A stretch of DNA of 64,000 nucleotides from Phytoseiulus persimilis (GCA_037576195.1 CM075103.1:10850001-10914000); one strand, 5' to 3'. Counted from the first letter of the stretch, positions 1-14,834 are shown. Notes: generated by a model from the sequence alone, not told the origin. Translations and numbers: made by a program.

Positions 1-3000
1 GAAAAAATTCCAAGAGAGAGGACTGGTTTGAGTCCGGCGTCATTCGAGATCACGCATTGCGTCGATTGACTTTGTTTGTGTCAGTGATGCGTGTCATTGG
101 CCGTCCCACAGCTCGCGTGGATGACGACGAATTCTGGCAATCTCAAGCTTCCTGAGCCGCTGGGAAACGGATGATCCACGAGCTGAGTCAGCGAACGGAA
201 CGGACTCACTTCTCTCACGATGCAAGGTCTCCAGGCGTCAAAACTGGCTCCTGATCGAAGGACTACGTCATCAAAGATGGGAGTAAATCGACGAACCATT
301 TCCTCAATGAGCAGCGGTCCGGTGGATTGTCCCTTTTCTTCGGTGATAGAGATTTCCCCCGTGACCCGACGAGCGCTTGAAGACATCTTGACATTCCGAG
401 CGGGATCTCACATGCAAGCCCCGCGTTTCCGAAGATTCCGATTGATTTCAGCCAATGGCGTTCGACCAACAGGTAAAATCGGATCCTCCGATTCATCTCG
501 TTGCGGTGAGGTAGGTGACATGTCGAGCTCTGATCTCTCGAGTTTAGAGCTGTTCTCGGGAACTCCCCGAGCTTGCTTGAACGAGCTCAGCGTTTCGCAC
601 AAACGGCATTTGACTCAGAACTGACGCACTCACGGCGTCAGCGAGGGCTTGCGCATCCTCCTCCGATTCCACCACGGCTCATTCTCATCATTTTTCCCCG
701 TAGGAAAATCTGAGCTCCATTCATAGATGATATATTGAGCTTGATCTTTCTCGGGCGGATTTTGAGCTCGACCGGAGGTCGGTCCTTCGGCGCGTCATCC
801 GCCGAAGACTGTGAAACCGAAAGATGAGATGGAGCTTGTTCCCTGTTACGAATTCGGAGCCTCCATGCGTATGGCATCACCAGACGGCAGAACTCGGGGA
901 GAAAAAACGAAAAATGTGAAACCTGGGATCGAGACGAACACAACCAGACGCCATCTGGGCTTCATAACTTTCTCTCTGGTTGCATATTCCATTGTGTCCA
1001 TTGTAGAAGCAGTTCAGCGAGCAGAAATATGACTTCTCTCAACAACCGAGAAGGAGCATCTGGTTAGTTGTTGGTTGGTTCCTTGGATGCTCGTCTGGGC
1101 TTTTTCTACCCCGACGGCTTAGCATGCATTGGCCATGCTTCGGCCAGACATTTCGGATTTTTAACTGCAGCGCGAAAAAGTATCGATCGGAAAAATGTCC
1201 CACTGCATGGCATTGAGTGAGAGAATGGGACTCGAGGTTCGAGGGGGCCTAGGGCAGGGGATGGGGGTATCGCGGTTCTGGGAACTGCAACACCCATGAT
1301 GTTCGAAAGGGGGCGCCTCGGCTTGTAGGCTGGTGACACTTTTTCGAGTCGCTGCTCAGCCGCATCGAATTCTATTCCTTTTTCGTGTCACGCCGGATCG
1401 GGAATGTTTGAGGTAAAAAAACGGTGACCTCATGTTTCCCTGAGGTTGTCCGGGACTTCGATTCACATCTGGGAATACAGCCCTCCCCCAGCTTCGGGCA
1501 TTCGAGTTTTTGTGGGTTTCGTTCGCAGGGCGATCGGGTTGTCCCCACTCTCTCCGAAGCGGTCGATTGTGCCTGAAAGATCGGAGAGTAGATGTCTTCA
1601 TCGACGAACTGAGATCTCTCGATAGAGCAGATGTCTCTCGAATTGATTATCTTATCGCGCCCCAAATAAACCCCTCTTGTTCACACTCGTGCTCGAAGTT
1701 GCTTGAATAAGATACTTAGCTCCAAGCTGCGGATGCTTGGATTCGATGGTACAAAACCCGATCGCCGCCCGTCACTGCTCACATGGCGGCTCACTCGACC
1801 ACATGTCCCAGAACAGACTCATGGAGTTGAGCCGTTGAGTGATTCTGGCGGTTTAGGCACTTGCAGGATTGCACTGACGCATTAAATGGCTCCCGTCGCT
1901 CTTTCGGGCATGTGCCGGAGGCTTTCGGCGTCCGACGGTAGTCGACCAAACACCGGTCCCTGATCACAACGCCATGGGCTCTTACGTCCCTTCGCGTGGA
2001 ATTTCAACGCAGCGGAAGAAGGAGAATTCATGTCAAAGGCTGCTCAGCCTCAACGAGTTTTTTTGTTGCGGGCCAACAGAGCCCGAAGGCGAGGGTGCCA
2101 CTTTTCCGAGGACCATTCCCAACATGACATGGAACATGAAATTCGGCTTCCGCATCGACAACTGTGGATTCGTCATGATCTCGTGAACCGATTCTCCAAA
2201 GATATGCTCCCGTCGATAAATCCAAGAAGCTATTCTTTCAAGGCACTACAGAACGCAGTTTAGAGCAACGAAATGTTTGCTCATGGATTCAATTCCATTC
2301 CCACGCTGTGTAATGTTCATCCGCAGTTGTCTGCTCACGGAAAGCGGTGCGCCAGACGGTCAAAGGCTTATCTTGCGCGAAGAATTCGAAGAACGAGTCT
2401 CAGGTGACGCCGGGGCCCTTTGACAGTTTTCCCTCCACTAAGTCGGCGGCGGATCTGGTTGTTTTTGGACGAACGATCCACGAATCACAGTTTTTCTCGT
2501 TTGAGCCCTCGCGGAATCCCCCGTCGTCGTGCCGACCGTTGAGCCACGGTTCGACTTCTTCTCTCTGAATGTTCGAATACAATCACTGGAAGATTGGTTT
2601 ACGAACAGTTTGATAAATACGATCCGAGAAGGTCTGCCGGCGCTTCGAGCAAATCGAGAATCGTTTCTGCGTCAAGACGGGCTCAGTGCTCCCTGTCCAA
2701 CCGATCGATCGAAATTAGGCAGTCCGAAAGGAAAAAGAGTCCGAGGGAGAATCTAGCGGCCGCATGGACGGCTTCCCTGAAAGGAGGGATGATTTCATTC
2801 GCCGAGTCGTCGACGACGTTTGCAGAGCCGTCGATCAACTGTGTTCTTCTTTGAGTATCCATCGTCATGATTCCGCAGAAGCTTGTCAACAGCTAGTGTC
2901 GACGGTGGAAGCTTCTCCACGGCAGTTTTCGGAGCTGTGCTACTCTTCCGGATTCCAACAGCCCCAGAGAACAGGGATTTTCCCCAGCTCCTCAAGTCTA

Positions 3001-6000
3001 GGGATTCTCGATGACAGACGCTGATGGATTGATTTCCAGTCCCGACGTGGAACGGTCCGATTTTTCAGACCCGGAGCTACGGTCCTTCACGTAATCAGAG
3101 TTCCGAGAACAAGATCTCAACGATCTTGGCACCAGGTCGGCAGAGAAGCGCTGCCGTCTGCCACGAGGGTCATCGTGACGCTCGTGCATGAAACGACGCA
3201 AGTACTGATCCTTCCCAGAAACCCGGCGGCGCTCCCTGTGAAGTGTAGCTGAATTTGAAAGTCACGTTTGTTCGCTGTGAGGTTGGATTCTTGAATTCGG
3301 AGTGGTATCGGAACGCCGACATTCTCCAAGGTTTTCCGAAGAGCTCTGCGATCAGACCCGATGACAAGGGTTTCGGAACCTTTCCACTCGACTCCCGCTA
3401 GCATTGAGCCAAGCTCGAAGTTTTTTTCCACTTGCGGTCCGCACAAGAACGAAAAACTGGATGAAAAACCCTGGGAATCAATATTCCCCGACTAGTCGAC
3501 CGATTCCAGGTTTTCAGTCTCAGCAGAAAGTCCACTGTGACCCAGATCGCGAAATGTGGGGGCAGCTGTCACCGTTTCCAGAGCTTTCAGGTCACGTCAT
3601 CCGAGCCGTCGCCGCGCGCTGATGGCTGTCTCGAAGTTGTCACTTCGTTCGACGGCGATTATTTCGGGAAAGAAAAGTCGCGATAGCGCTAAGCTGCATA
3701 ACCAATCCGTGTCAGGCAGTTTCGATTTGATGGTTTTCTGTCGAACAATCGTTACTCTCAGTCCCTGGAAGAACAGAACCGCTGTAGGCGTTGAGACAGC
3801 CACTCCGTCGGATCGTCTCGGCCGAATAGGGTATCCGCATCCCCTCCTTTATTCTGTTCTCGTCAGATAACACCCTTGAGGTTTCGTCTGACTGACTAAG
3901 TTCTGCCCGGCAACCGGATGACGACAGTCTCCTCCCGCTAAACAGAAATATGGAGGACGATTACGGTGGAAGCGACGACACGACATTTGATTGTGACGAA
4001 CGCGATTCCGCTGAAGTTCCTAGAAGGAATCGAGCGAATTCTGGAAGACACGAAGTGAGATCTAATACTGCGGTTCCGAGACTCGTTCACTCAATGTCTG
4101 CTGGTCGAGTGCCTACCCGACGCCGTGGGAGCGGCTGAACCACTTCCGAGTTCCTGAGAGCTTCGTGTTCCGTCGCAGAGCATTTCGCTAGATTCCTCGA
4201 TGCATTTGAGATCCAAGAATTCCCGTGGTCATGCTCGACAACTCCAAGATATTCCCAGAACGGGATTGATAAGTCACTCTTCGCGACCCTCAGGACAAGT
4301 CATCCGTGTTCCAGGCTGCCACAAGTCAGCGATAGGCTTTTAATGGGGCGCCTCGGAGATTCTTGGCTAGTTGCGAAGCGACCACACGCGGTTCTTCGTA
4401 CATGTTGCCTCGATTCCTAAAAACAGCGCGTCTACATCAGCCGCGGCAGAGATGCCTTTGTCTAGCCTCGTCGTCATTTCGTCGAATTGAATTGAAGTCG
4501 GGTTTTGAATGGTTTCATCCCGCTTCCCTCGCTGGCTGACGTAAAGATCCCGTCAGTTGCGTTCCGATTCAGGAGAAATCTCAGCGGCGAAAGCACGCTA
4601 GCAAGAAACGCGACGAGGCAAAGCTCGCTTTCGCGGCTATGTTGTCACCATGGTTGCCACCAGCCGGCTAATGTCGGCGCTTGCCGCCAGACGGCGCTCG
4701 CGAAGACCGTTGGCGTTCGCGGAAAGCCACTGTGTTATTCCGAGAAACGTTCCAGCGCTGGAAGCAAGGGCTCCGTGGACACGAAGGTCTCGTGAAGTCG
4801 CCCGAACCGTTAAACATTTGGATTTTCGGAATCTTGATTTGGCAACGACGACTCGCAGACCCGAGCAAATATGCTGTCCCGGCCGCCAAATTGAAAACCT
4901 ACGCCATCAATTCACCTCCTGGAATCGGTTTCCCTCCTTCGAAATGACAGAATGATGCACAGAAAGCACATCGACGTTGGCGCTACGTTTTGTTGCCGAA
5001 CGGAGCGATTTTTCTTCCGAGAGATCCATCTCGATGCCCGGAGTCCTGAACTGTGTTTTGAATGATTTCAATCTATGCAGGTGTGGATCCTCGTGTTTTG
5101 CCGCTTATTTTACGTGGAAAACTCGGCAGTCGAGGTCTAGCGGGATCGTTTTCGATTCGGACATCGGTTCGGAATCGGAATTAACTTCCCAAAACAGTTT
5201 CGCTTCCAATCCATCTTCGCAACCAAGAACCGCACCTTTTCTGTGCGTTACATTTGTTTGCATCCATTGAGAGCGGCGGATCGTGATACGCGATTTAAAG
5301 GCCGGTCAAGGCCCGGCGGCTCGACGAGCGTGGCTTTCACGTTTACCGCAGATCCAGCTGGCGATTTTCCAGAGTGCTTGAGATTTCCCCGACATATTTT
5401 CCAGTGCGGAACCGACGCTGGGAGCCTTTTCCCCTGCTTCGGTTGCTGCCGCTGTTGTCATCGTGGTGACGACGTTTGTTGTCGCCCCCATAAAACCGTA
5501 ATTCTAATGACTGAGGATCACCGCTTGTTGGAAATCATTCTACGGTCACCGCTGCTCTCCGTTTACTGCCACTCCCGAGATTCATTTCACCTAGATTGGT
5601 TTCACTCCCGTCTGTCTCGAATTCTCGAAGCAGCGAACTTCGTTCTCGTCGGCATGTTTCAACTCTGTGGGACGTGTACGTTTTTCGCTCTGGGGGCTCT
5701 GGCTTCCCTGAGTCACAGAATCAACGTAGTAATCGGTGGAGGCCGCCGTTTGAACGGGCGGTTGACACTGATCGGCGGCAAGCATGACACGTCGAGTATC
5801 GTCTTTGGACTCTCAGCGCCGCGTTCCGGGTCGGAACCTTTCAATTTTGCCCTCCATGCGGATTTTTTGAGCTTGGTATTAAAGATGCCGCCGCCGTTCG
5901 CATCTACTTCCCGAAACCGTTTCCGTGAGATTTCCCGAAGATTCTGCAAACCATCTCTTCCCTTGTCGGCGTCAATTACGTTGCTCGGCATTTTCGACTC

Positions 6001-9000
6001 GTTTATCTCGTTGACCTTTCGGACTTTTCGGATTTTCGGGCCATCTTCGACTCCAGAGGTGGGAATAGCAGATCATAACGGACGGAGCTCTCGCGAATCG
6101 AAAAGTCATGCCCAGAGAACGGGTAAAACGTGTGACCACTTGATGTAGGCGGGCGAGGAAAGCCCTCCGGCTTGGTCGAGTGCTCCAGGATTTTGTAGGA
6201 AGCTAGCATTCAGCACGGACAGTTGCTCGGCGCTTAGAGATACCGGAGCACTCGAACGATCCGCATTTGTAATTACTGGAAAAACGCTGCTTCCCGCGGT
6301 ATCGAGCGCGACCAGACTAGTTGGCAGGCAGCGAGCAGCGGCCATCCGTCAGTTGGCAAGCGTTCTTGGAACGCCGAAGGAGATGAACCTCTGGCGTCGT
6401 CGATTGGCCTGGCCTGCGCGGTGCTGCGCGAAATGAAACTTATACTCTGTGCTGACTGCGGCTGCTGGTGCTTCCATCCTGCGTGGCTGGCTGGCTGACG
6501 TTTGCAATGAGGTGGAATTTTGACGGTTCTGAGAACAACTCGATTAAGCCAAAGAGGAGCGCGATGACACTCGCGAGACGTAGACTGGAAATCGCCAGAA
6601 CTCCTTGATCGGAATACAGGAAATCGTTTCCGGAAACGTCGTTCGGAACATCGATATTTCCGAAGTTGAACACAAGACGCTTCCCAGGGACTCCGAGCAC
6701 TGCGACTGCATCGTTTCCATTCGGCTTGATGCTAATCCGGGGCTTTCCACCTCGCGCCAGGAATCATCCGTCCGCTGTTTCCTGTCGTCTTGATCTCGAT
6801 CTCCTTTCCGGGCAAATTCCAACGAGAGTATGGAATCAGTAAGGCGGATTTCGTAGAAACTCCGAATCCGGGCTCAAGGATTCCACTGAATTTCCGCCGA
6901 TGGTTGGAAGTCGTCACGTAGCTCATGACCGTTGAGCCCGATTTGCTCGTTTTCGAATCCCTGCCGGAGTCCAACAGGGGAAGACTCCTTGCTATCATTC
7001 GGGATTTCCCTCCCTGGGAAGCTACTCATTCTAGCCGCTTGGCATTCCCGCTGCGAAGATCGACAGAAAAATTTGCTCACTCTAGATGTGTCATTTGTGC
7101 ACTCGGAAGGAGTCTCGCACGGGGCCGGGATTAAAAGATCAGGGAAACCAGGAGATGCACGCGGATGGGACCCACGCGTTCGCCGGACACCAGCTCTCTC
7201 CCTCGTTCTGGAAAACGGTATCCTCTCAAGGGATAGAACTTGCGGGGATCTCACACGTCGGATTTCTTCGCATCACATTGAGCCTCGGGTGATTTTCGAC
7301 TTTTCAGAGTCATACGACTCGGAAACCGGCTCCAAATGTGGCATGAACTCCTCCCAAACGAAGTCGTGTGAGCGATCGTGTCGCAGAACGAGGTGGGCGC
7401 GATGCGATTCTGGAATCGAGATCAAATCGTTCCGAAACCTCAATTTGCCAGCCTTGCTCGAGTCCAGAGTTCGGTGGAAGTGGTGTGTTACTGAGATACT
7501 GAGGCTCTGTTCAAAATCGTCAGGATTGGAAAGTTGCGGGTTGAGCACGAATGTTTTGGCACCGGTTGGATCGGCAACATCGGGCCTTCCTTCCGAAGAA
7601 AAAGGCGCGTTCTCGGCGTCGCAAGAGGTTTCTCAAACGAGGCAGAGGTTGGCGAAAGTTTTTTTTTCTGAAAACTGTTCTCGCCCGAAATCTGGATCTC
7701 CGTCTTCTGTTTTGAGAATGATACCGCGATACCTTGAGCTCCGAGAGGTCGTGTGTACCGAGCGTGTTCGATCGTTCATAGAAGCCGTGAACGGATAGAA
7801 AGCGGTCTTTGAAACGCGAGAGCAGCGACACCGAGTGGGCAGCGAGCGGGGAATCATTCCACGAAGGACTCCGAATAGGAGAAACAGAGCTTTTTCTCTT
7901 TGGATCAGACAACGCGCGCTCGAAAGTGGCTTTCCCAGAGGGGACGGCCGGTCGGAGAGTCACAAGTTTGTCAAGGTCGCCGTTCACGAGAGAGACGGGC
8001 GTTCTTGAACAGAGCGATCGAACAGAGTCGTGAATCCGATGCGCAGTTCGCTCGACGCAATCGAGTATTCTGACGTGCACGGAAAAAAACGCTCTCATTG
8101 AGAAATTTTCCCTGACTGCGGTGACCGAGAACTGCGAAAAAACTATCGGTCGATCGATGTTTTTCATCTTATGAAACAGCACTTCGGAGAATCCGACGTC
8201 AACGGCAACGTAGGAGAGACGTGGCCGCTCAGCTCGGAGTACGTGGCTCCGGAAATCATGCGCTCGGGAAGCGGACCTCGCAGTTCTCAAGAACTCTTCC
8301 CCGATCGCAGAAGTCCATCAACTGCGCTCTGAGGACTGACGGCGACAGTCCGGATGGATCTCGATTCGAGAATTTCCCTCTCCTTCAAAATTGACCTCCT
8401 GACCCATGCCCTCTCCTCGCTCGAACGGCCATTAGGCGACGTAAAATTCAAGGTCAGAGCTATTGGACGAGTCGATATTTCCGATCATCTCGTTCAAGAA
8501 CGACTGTTCCAGGATGAGTTGCGGCTCTGAAAAACGGCGACATCTATGCGGGTCGAACCGATTCTCGAACTTCTCCAGCAACCATAGTCTACTGATAACG
8601 ACGTCCGAGAACCATAGCGAAAAATGTACCATGGTATCCCTGTACCATCGTTTTCCAGCACGAGCGGTACTGCGTGACGAGTTTGGTTCGGCTGAACTAG
8701 CCTTCCTGCGTCGATACCGGAAGCTTGGAATGAAGTAGGTCTATGATTGTCAATAACGGCCGTCGAGCTCGATCGGAGCTGAGACGGCACCTCGAGGAAT
8801 GGTTGTCCCTTCTAAGTGAACAGACGCGATGGAATATTCTCCATATTGGGGTTAACATCGTCGTTGAAATCTCTCGTGAGGTGAGTTGGCTGGCTCGCAC
8901 GCCAATAATCCGCTATCAGGAGGCGGGTCGGCACCGCTAGAATGCAAAGCGTTCAGGATCCAGATGCACCGCTCGCAGAGAGTGACGATAGTGTTCGAGC

Positions 9001-9680
9001 CTTCACACCTAGGTGCGACTAGCGCAGTCCGTGCTTACGCTTCGTCACAATCCACAAACTCCGAAACCAGGTTTGGTGAGCGCTGTTCTCAAACACTTTG
9101 CGGTCTATTGGATGAACGGTTGGGCGGGCGGGTGGTCGAGAAGTCGATGGCTCGGTTGACTGAATGACTGACATCTCTGAGTCACCAGCCGAATACTACG
9201 AAGGTGTCCTATCTATCGGCTATAACGGTTTGCAGAGAACGAGTGGGAGTTGGATCTTCTGAAAGATTTCATCGGGACTCGAGCGGAGACCTTCAGCATC
9301 CTCGGTTTCGTGCCTCTGGTTCACGAAGCTGACCGGTCGACAGCTTCCTCGAATGAGAGAGCAATGAGATTTGTCGAACTCCCCGCACTCATGATGCAAG
9401 ATGTCACAGCGATGTAGCCATCTTTTGGACCGCATCGAGAAACTTGACCGCGCATCGCTGTGGCTGGAGCTTCTCGACGCAAATCTGCGGTGGCTAGGTG
9501 GCAAACTGGAGGGATTAGATCAGACACCGCGTGACTTCATTCGCTTTACTGAGAAGCGCTTCTGCAATGTCAAGGATTTTCGCCGTTTCACGGAGCGGCT
9601 TCCGAGGAAGCCGAAGAACAGAAGGACCTTCGTCGGTTTCAGGAATAGTAGTCGCGGCATTGTTCCCAGACCGAGTCGGC
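1..9680. other. No recognisable gene; non-coding or unannotatable stretch
   Basis: I find no conserved domain, RNA gene or mobile-element protein here. The longest open frames are 5243-6148 (+, 301 codons), 6932-7798 (+, 288 codons) and 7520-8290 (-, 256 codons); the last two overlap on opposite strands. Their translations are rich in Arg, Ser and Pro and match no family I recognise. Long open frames occur on both strands across the whole window, so length alone is weak evidence here. Small GGCT repeats (6485-6496) and a GGCG run (about 9123-9133) are present. Short exons of a large gene cannot be excluded by eye. Confidence 0.5.
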
Positions 9681-9701
9681 GAGAGAGAGAGAGAGAGAGA
9701 G
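9681..9701. repeat. (GA)n microsatellite
   Basis: About ten uninterrupted GA dinucleotides. GAGA tracts can bind GAGA-factor-type proteins in arthropods, but no promoter is evident beside this one. Confidence 0.9.
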
Positions 9702-12700
9702 CTTTTTCTGTGAAGCTTCGTCACATTGGTTCGAATTACTTTCCCGAAGCTCAGGTCTCACTCGCTGTAGGTGCCGGGGCGATTTAATTCCATCCGCGCG
9801 GCTTCGAAGGTGACTCTCTCACGTGACTCTTGAAAACCATGAGGGAAATTCCCAGAGTACCATCCATACTCCCTCTCGATGGCGAACGTACTTAGTCCTC
9901 GCGGACGTTGAGCGCGCTCGGAATCGGCCCGAATAGCGTTCCGCGAAAATCGGCCGGATCCGAAATCAACCGCGGTGACGCAGGAGGGCAGCCGAAACTT
10001 CTTGTCTGGACAGACTGAAACTCGCGGAGTGCCCTTGTTGGCCACAGATCCGGCCCCGATGAGCTGAATTTCGGGAATATCGATGCCGCCACCGCTCGAG
10101 TGGCCAGATGCCGTTCAGCGGAAAAATGTCGCTTCTCGAAAACGCAACCCGACTCGTAAATATCTGGCAACGGCTATTTTTCAAGAAACAGATACCAATG
10201 TTCTGTATATTGCAATTCTCAAGAAGGCTGTTCGGTGCTCGTGTCGCTCAGATGGTGCTCACGATTTCCGCGGACGATCTCTCGAATACCTTTTTGGAAC
10301 TCCCCAAGATCGAGTATTCGTGCGGAAACGGTTGGTACACGGAAGTTGTGACCGATGATCTTTCCCGTAGTGGATCTCCTCTTGATTAGCATTTAGATTC
10401 GATTGATAGCCTTGAGGAGTGGCCCCGGGAAGTGGCAAATCGTGGACGGGCCCCCGCCGGAAGAAAAGGGTTCACGTAGCTCCTCCTTGCCATTTGACAG
10501 TGGTTCGCGAGTCCACTGGATGCTGCGCGCGGCCTTCTGACGTTTGGAGGGAACCCACTCGTTCCCGCTGAGGATTCGTGCGCTCCGGTTAGGATTTCAG
10601 CCCGCTTTCACCAAACGGCGGTTGGATCACTCGAACGGTGGAGGAAAAGTGAGTCGGCAGTGAAACCAGGATCCTTAGGAGACTGGAGGTCAGAACGACT
10701 CCCTGTGGGGTTATCCGCCACCAGAGTCGGAGGATTAATTTTCGCGGCGCAGGTCTTCCCAGGCAGTAAATTCTCAAAACATCTGTGGGCTATAAAGTAG
10801 TCCGGGACCGTTGTGGCCGACTGGTACTGGCGAGACTACAGTGCAGCGTGCACACTGGATAAGGCCTCCTGCGCTGTCCAGAAGTGTGCGATACGCGGAG
10901 TAAATTATGGCCTGTCTCTAGCTATCCCGGGCTTAATGAAACTTTACGACTGCTCTGACAAGGATTCGAGAAAGATGGAATCCCGATCTGCCCTCCGGCC
11001 GACTCGAATACACTCGTCCGGCTTCTCGGGCCCAGCTCGAAGCGTGCGGATCGCTGCCTTTCGCGTGGTTTTCAAGTCTGCGGACGCCTGCACGGTCTGG
11101 GGCCGAACAGGTTCCGGCGGCAGTTCCGCGAGGAAGGTCTGGTGGAGATCGAGAGTCTGAGTGTGTACTTTGGAGTCGCCGTAATGAACACATGTTGTTT
11201 GCTTTATCTAATTGCCCGCTACGGCGATTATCGCCGGAGAATTGGAGTCTACCTGGATGCACACGCCATATCCGCATCGAGACTCGGGGTGATCTGCCGA
11301 GCAAACGAGGAGAGGATGTGTGCCGCAACAGAAGGCTCCTCCAGTCTACGGTTCTACGAACAACATATGCGGCATGGTCCGTCAGCGTGGTGATTCACGT
11401 GCGTCTCTGTGTGACTCTCACGGAATTCGCTGAGGCTTACCTCTGTGAAAATTTGTTTCGGTAAAAAATTCCGGCGTTTTCGACTGATGCGTGTCGGCGA
11501 ACTGTTTCACCACTTCATCGTCTCTTGTTGTGGCTGGCCTCGTTGTCGTCGTCGTCGCTCACATGTCCGGCGGAAACGGCGCGACGTACCGCAGCATCGG
11601 CCCAGGTCCCCGATCCGTCAGAAGACGTCGGATGGTGCTGCCCACTTCTCGAGAATTGTTCGAAGCAACTGGGCTTCTTCGAACTTGAATCGGTCGGTCG
11701 GTCGGTCGCTCGCCCGGCCAGTCGATCGGCCGCTCCTCACTCATCTATGGAGAACTGCTGAAGAGAAAGTTCCCAAGTCCAATAACCCCTGATCGGGGAG
11801 GGCTTGTGCCGAGTCGGCCGGAGCGAAAAATTGTTTGGGGTTGTACTGGTTTCGTAGTTCGACATCGAAAACTTGTCGAGCCCGACACAATGCTCGACGG
11901 AGTTCGGACGGCGGAGCTACGGCTAGCTCACAATGAGCCGAGCAAGAGCACTTTAGCACACAGAAGTGACATGTGTGTCGTCCAACTTTCCTCTCAGTTA
12001 TTATGCTCGCGGACCAGAGGTCTCGGACTGCGGTCGGCCGTGAATGGTTGTCGTACGCGTGAGAGTACACGAGTTTTCGAATACACACGCCACAAGACGA
12101 GCAGGTCCCGCAACCAGCTGAGGGTTCCGCGAGGAAACTCCGAAAAAATCGCCTCGGACCGCGGCAGCGGCCCCATCAATGAAGTGTTGATCCAGTTCCG
12201 AATTGCATTGATCCTACTAATAGGTTCATCCGAGTTCATTGGTTTGCTTTTTCAATTCATTAATGAGTCCGTCTCTGCTTCCGCAAACTCGAACCCGATG
12301 CTCCGGCTGTAATGAACCCGGTGTAGCGAGAAAATGTTTGGCCTCCGAATTGCGAATGCAGTGATTGATATCCGCTGCGGGGCGGGATTGATGACCGCCC
12401 GTTTAGAGGTTCGATGAAATTGACGAAACATAACATCCCATGCAAATAGATCGTCGGTTCCGACCACGACGAGCAAGCAGTTGATCGAGCGAACGAGAGC
12501 TGCTCTGTTCTACGAAGTGAATCCACCGATCTGAAAGTAATCCGACAGACAATTCAATGCCAAATCTATCACTCCTTTTTCCACGTCATTGACCCGGGAG
12601 CTATTTTGAGGCAATTTTCGTCAATTTTAGTTCGCGTCCGTTCGTCCCTCGCTGCGATGCCGACCGGTCGAAACCAAAGCGCAGCCGTGCTGGGGATGGT

Positions 12701-13988
12701 CGTGAACGCCAGAGTACTGTTTGCCGAAATCGTAGGTGGGTGGGGTTCGGTTGACTTCAGAGGAACTCGCACGCTTCGTCGGCGGAACCGTTGGACTGGA
12801 TTTTGCTGCGTTCGAGGAATCTGCTCTAAATTTACCTCATATGCCGCTGCGGCGTGAGGAGTGTTTCCTAACTTCGACAAGGCGGACAGATCTCGCGGCG
12901 GCGTTGAAAATCTCGTCCACCTCATTCACTTTCGAGCTCGCTGACTGCACGGCGGCTCGATGGCGAAACCCGAGAGGAGAGGACGGGATGCCTAACAGCA
13001 TCAGACTAATGCACACAAACTAAGTTAACTGTTCTACGAATGCGTCGGGCACGACGTCTCCAACGCGCGACTACTAATCACGAATCTCTCCATGGTACAT
13101 CGTAAACAGCTGCCTGCTGCGATCGATGTTTCCGTCACGAAGTACCTCTGAGAGCTTTCTGGCTTGGAAGCAACGACGGCGGCGATTCCCAGCCGAGTTT
13201 TACCGGAGGGAGCTTTTCTGGCTGACAGCGACAAGGAGGAAAACGGAGAACAGCACACTCGCTGCTCATCGTGGGGGGAGGGTTCGTTATCAGCACCTCT
13301 GGATCCTCGGCGTGCCTTCCGCTCTCGAAGCGAGCTGTGTCCCTGAGCATTTGTCAACAGCGTTGGATAGTATGCCAGGAGAAGATTGGTTCGGCGTTGA
13401 CACTTTTACTACAGAACGCTTCTGGACCGCGAACGTCGATGATGCCTGTTGGAACAGGAGTTGGTGCTCGATTGATTGCTTACAAGCTTGTCTCTGGGCG
13501 CCCCTCGCAGCGGAGACGGTGGCCGCCTGCTAACACTCGTTTCCGACTCGGCCAGGCACTCGGATCCGAATAATTTATCTGTAACAACTCCTTTCCACAC
13601 CTTCGGAGGAATCCCAGCCGCTTCCGACTGTGTGAAGCAGTAGACACCGAAACTCGACGACCGCCTCGGGAGCAACGGTGCTGAGAACGAACGCCGAGGA
13701 CAGGAACTTCGCCGGGTGTGCTTTTCGGAATTTTCGGGCGTGAAGCAGCCTCCGCGACAAGTTCTGGGAGACGAGGAGCGCAAGAGACGCTCGCGGGGTC
13801 CAATGTTTGCGGCCAGCTGACGGAGCCGGGGATCGAGAATCGCGCGGGTGGCTCGCGCGCCGGGCGGAAATTCAATGATGGCGTTATGCTGAACTCTCCT
13901 TTCCGAGACGTGTCGTTGTTCGTGATCCCGACTGCGCGGACCGGGCAACCAAATGTGTGCCTCGTCGCTGTGAGAGCAAAAAGTCGCT
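9702..13988. other. No recognisable gene
   Basis: No coding region can be supported. A TATAAA-like string at about 10791-10798 (CTATAAAG) has no convincing initiator or downstream gene. A GGTC tetranucleotide run lies at 11691-11709. Confidence 0.5.
11691..11709. repeat. (GGTC)n tetranucleotide microsatellite
   Basis: About four to five tandem GGTC units followed by degenerate GCTC/GGCC units. It belongs to a set of GGYN-type tetranucleotide tracts seen throughout the window. Confidence 0.8.
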
Positions 13989-14009
13989 GTGTGTGTGTGT
14001 GTGTGTGTG
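13989..14009. repeat. (GT)n microsatellite
   Basis: An uninterrupted GT tract of about ten units. Translation of the opposite strand gives a poly-His/Thr stretch, which is an artefact of the repeat. Confidence 0.9.
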
Positions 14010-14820
14010 AAACAACGAATAACACAATTTAGTTTGTTTTGATTCCAAGATCTCCTCCGGGTCCCCCTGGCCGCCGCCAATTGATGTTCGAAGAAGCTCA
14101 GAGCCTCTCCTCGGAATCCCTCCGCGCTCGCTGCCGGCTCGGTTCGGTCGAAAGCCTGCCAGCTTGTCTCCACTCAAGAGGACGGGATTCGGCGCTGAAA
14201 TCTCCGAACGCCGACGAAATGATTTTTCGGAACTTTCCGAACTGCAACCAGTGGAGACAAAAATGCAAGCGAGAACCCGATCCGCGCGTACTGCATGAGC
14301 CAACCGGGCCGAGACTTCGTCGGCGTTTGGACGAGGACTGCGAAGACTTTGTCGGAGGCCGATGCCTCGTCCTGTCGAACAAATTGTTTTTCTCTTCTAC
14401 ACGGTGTGAGAAAGTCGTGAAGCGTGGTTTTTGTGGTTCACAACCCCATTCATAGTCGGGGGTGGGCTGAAGCTCTCTTCTTGATTGTCCAATCGTCTTG
14501 AGTAACCTTTCTGGGTTCGGACCGCGAGGCCTCACAACGGTCTCTTCAGGTTCAATGACTCGGCGTTCGTCCCCCGCTCGAAATCGGTGTACGTCCCTGC
14601 GGGCGATTTTCGTTCGTGTCCTTCGAGTTCGACGGCTTCTCGGTCACGCAGCAACGAGTGTAAATCTCTCGTATGATGTTGCCACTTCCCACCACCCTCA
14701 GCTCGGGGTTTCCCCGTTGAGAGCATTCACGGAGACATCGGCAGGACGAGAGAGTAGTTCCGGAACTCCGCGTCCGGCCGCTGCACGTTATGACGCAGTT
14801 GTTACGTAAGCGGTAGGTAG

Positions 14821-14834
14821 GTGTGTGTGTGTGT
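14821..14834. repeat. Short (GT)n microsatellite
   Basis: Seven GT units directly after a GGTAGGTAG sequence. Confidence 0.8.
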
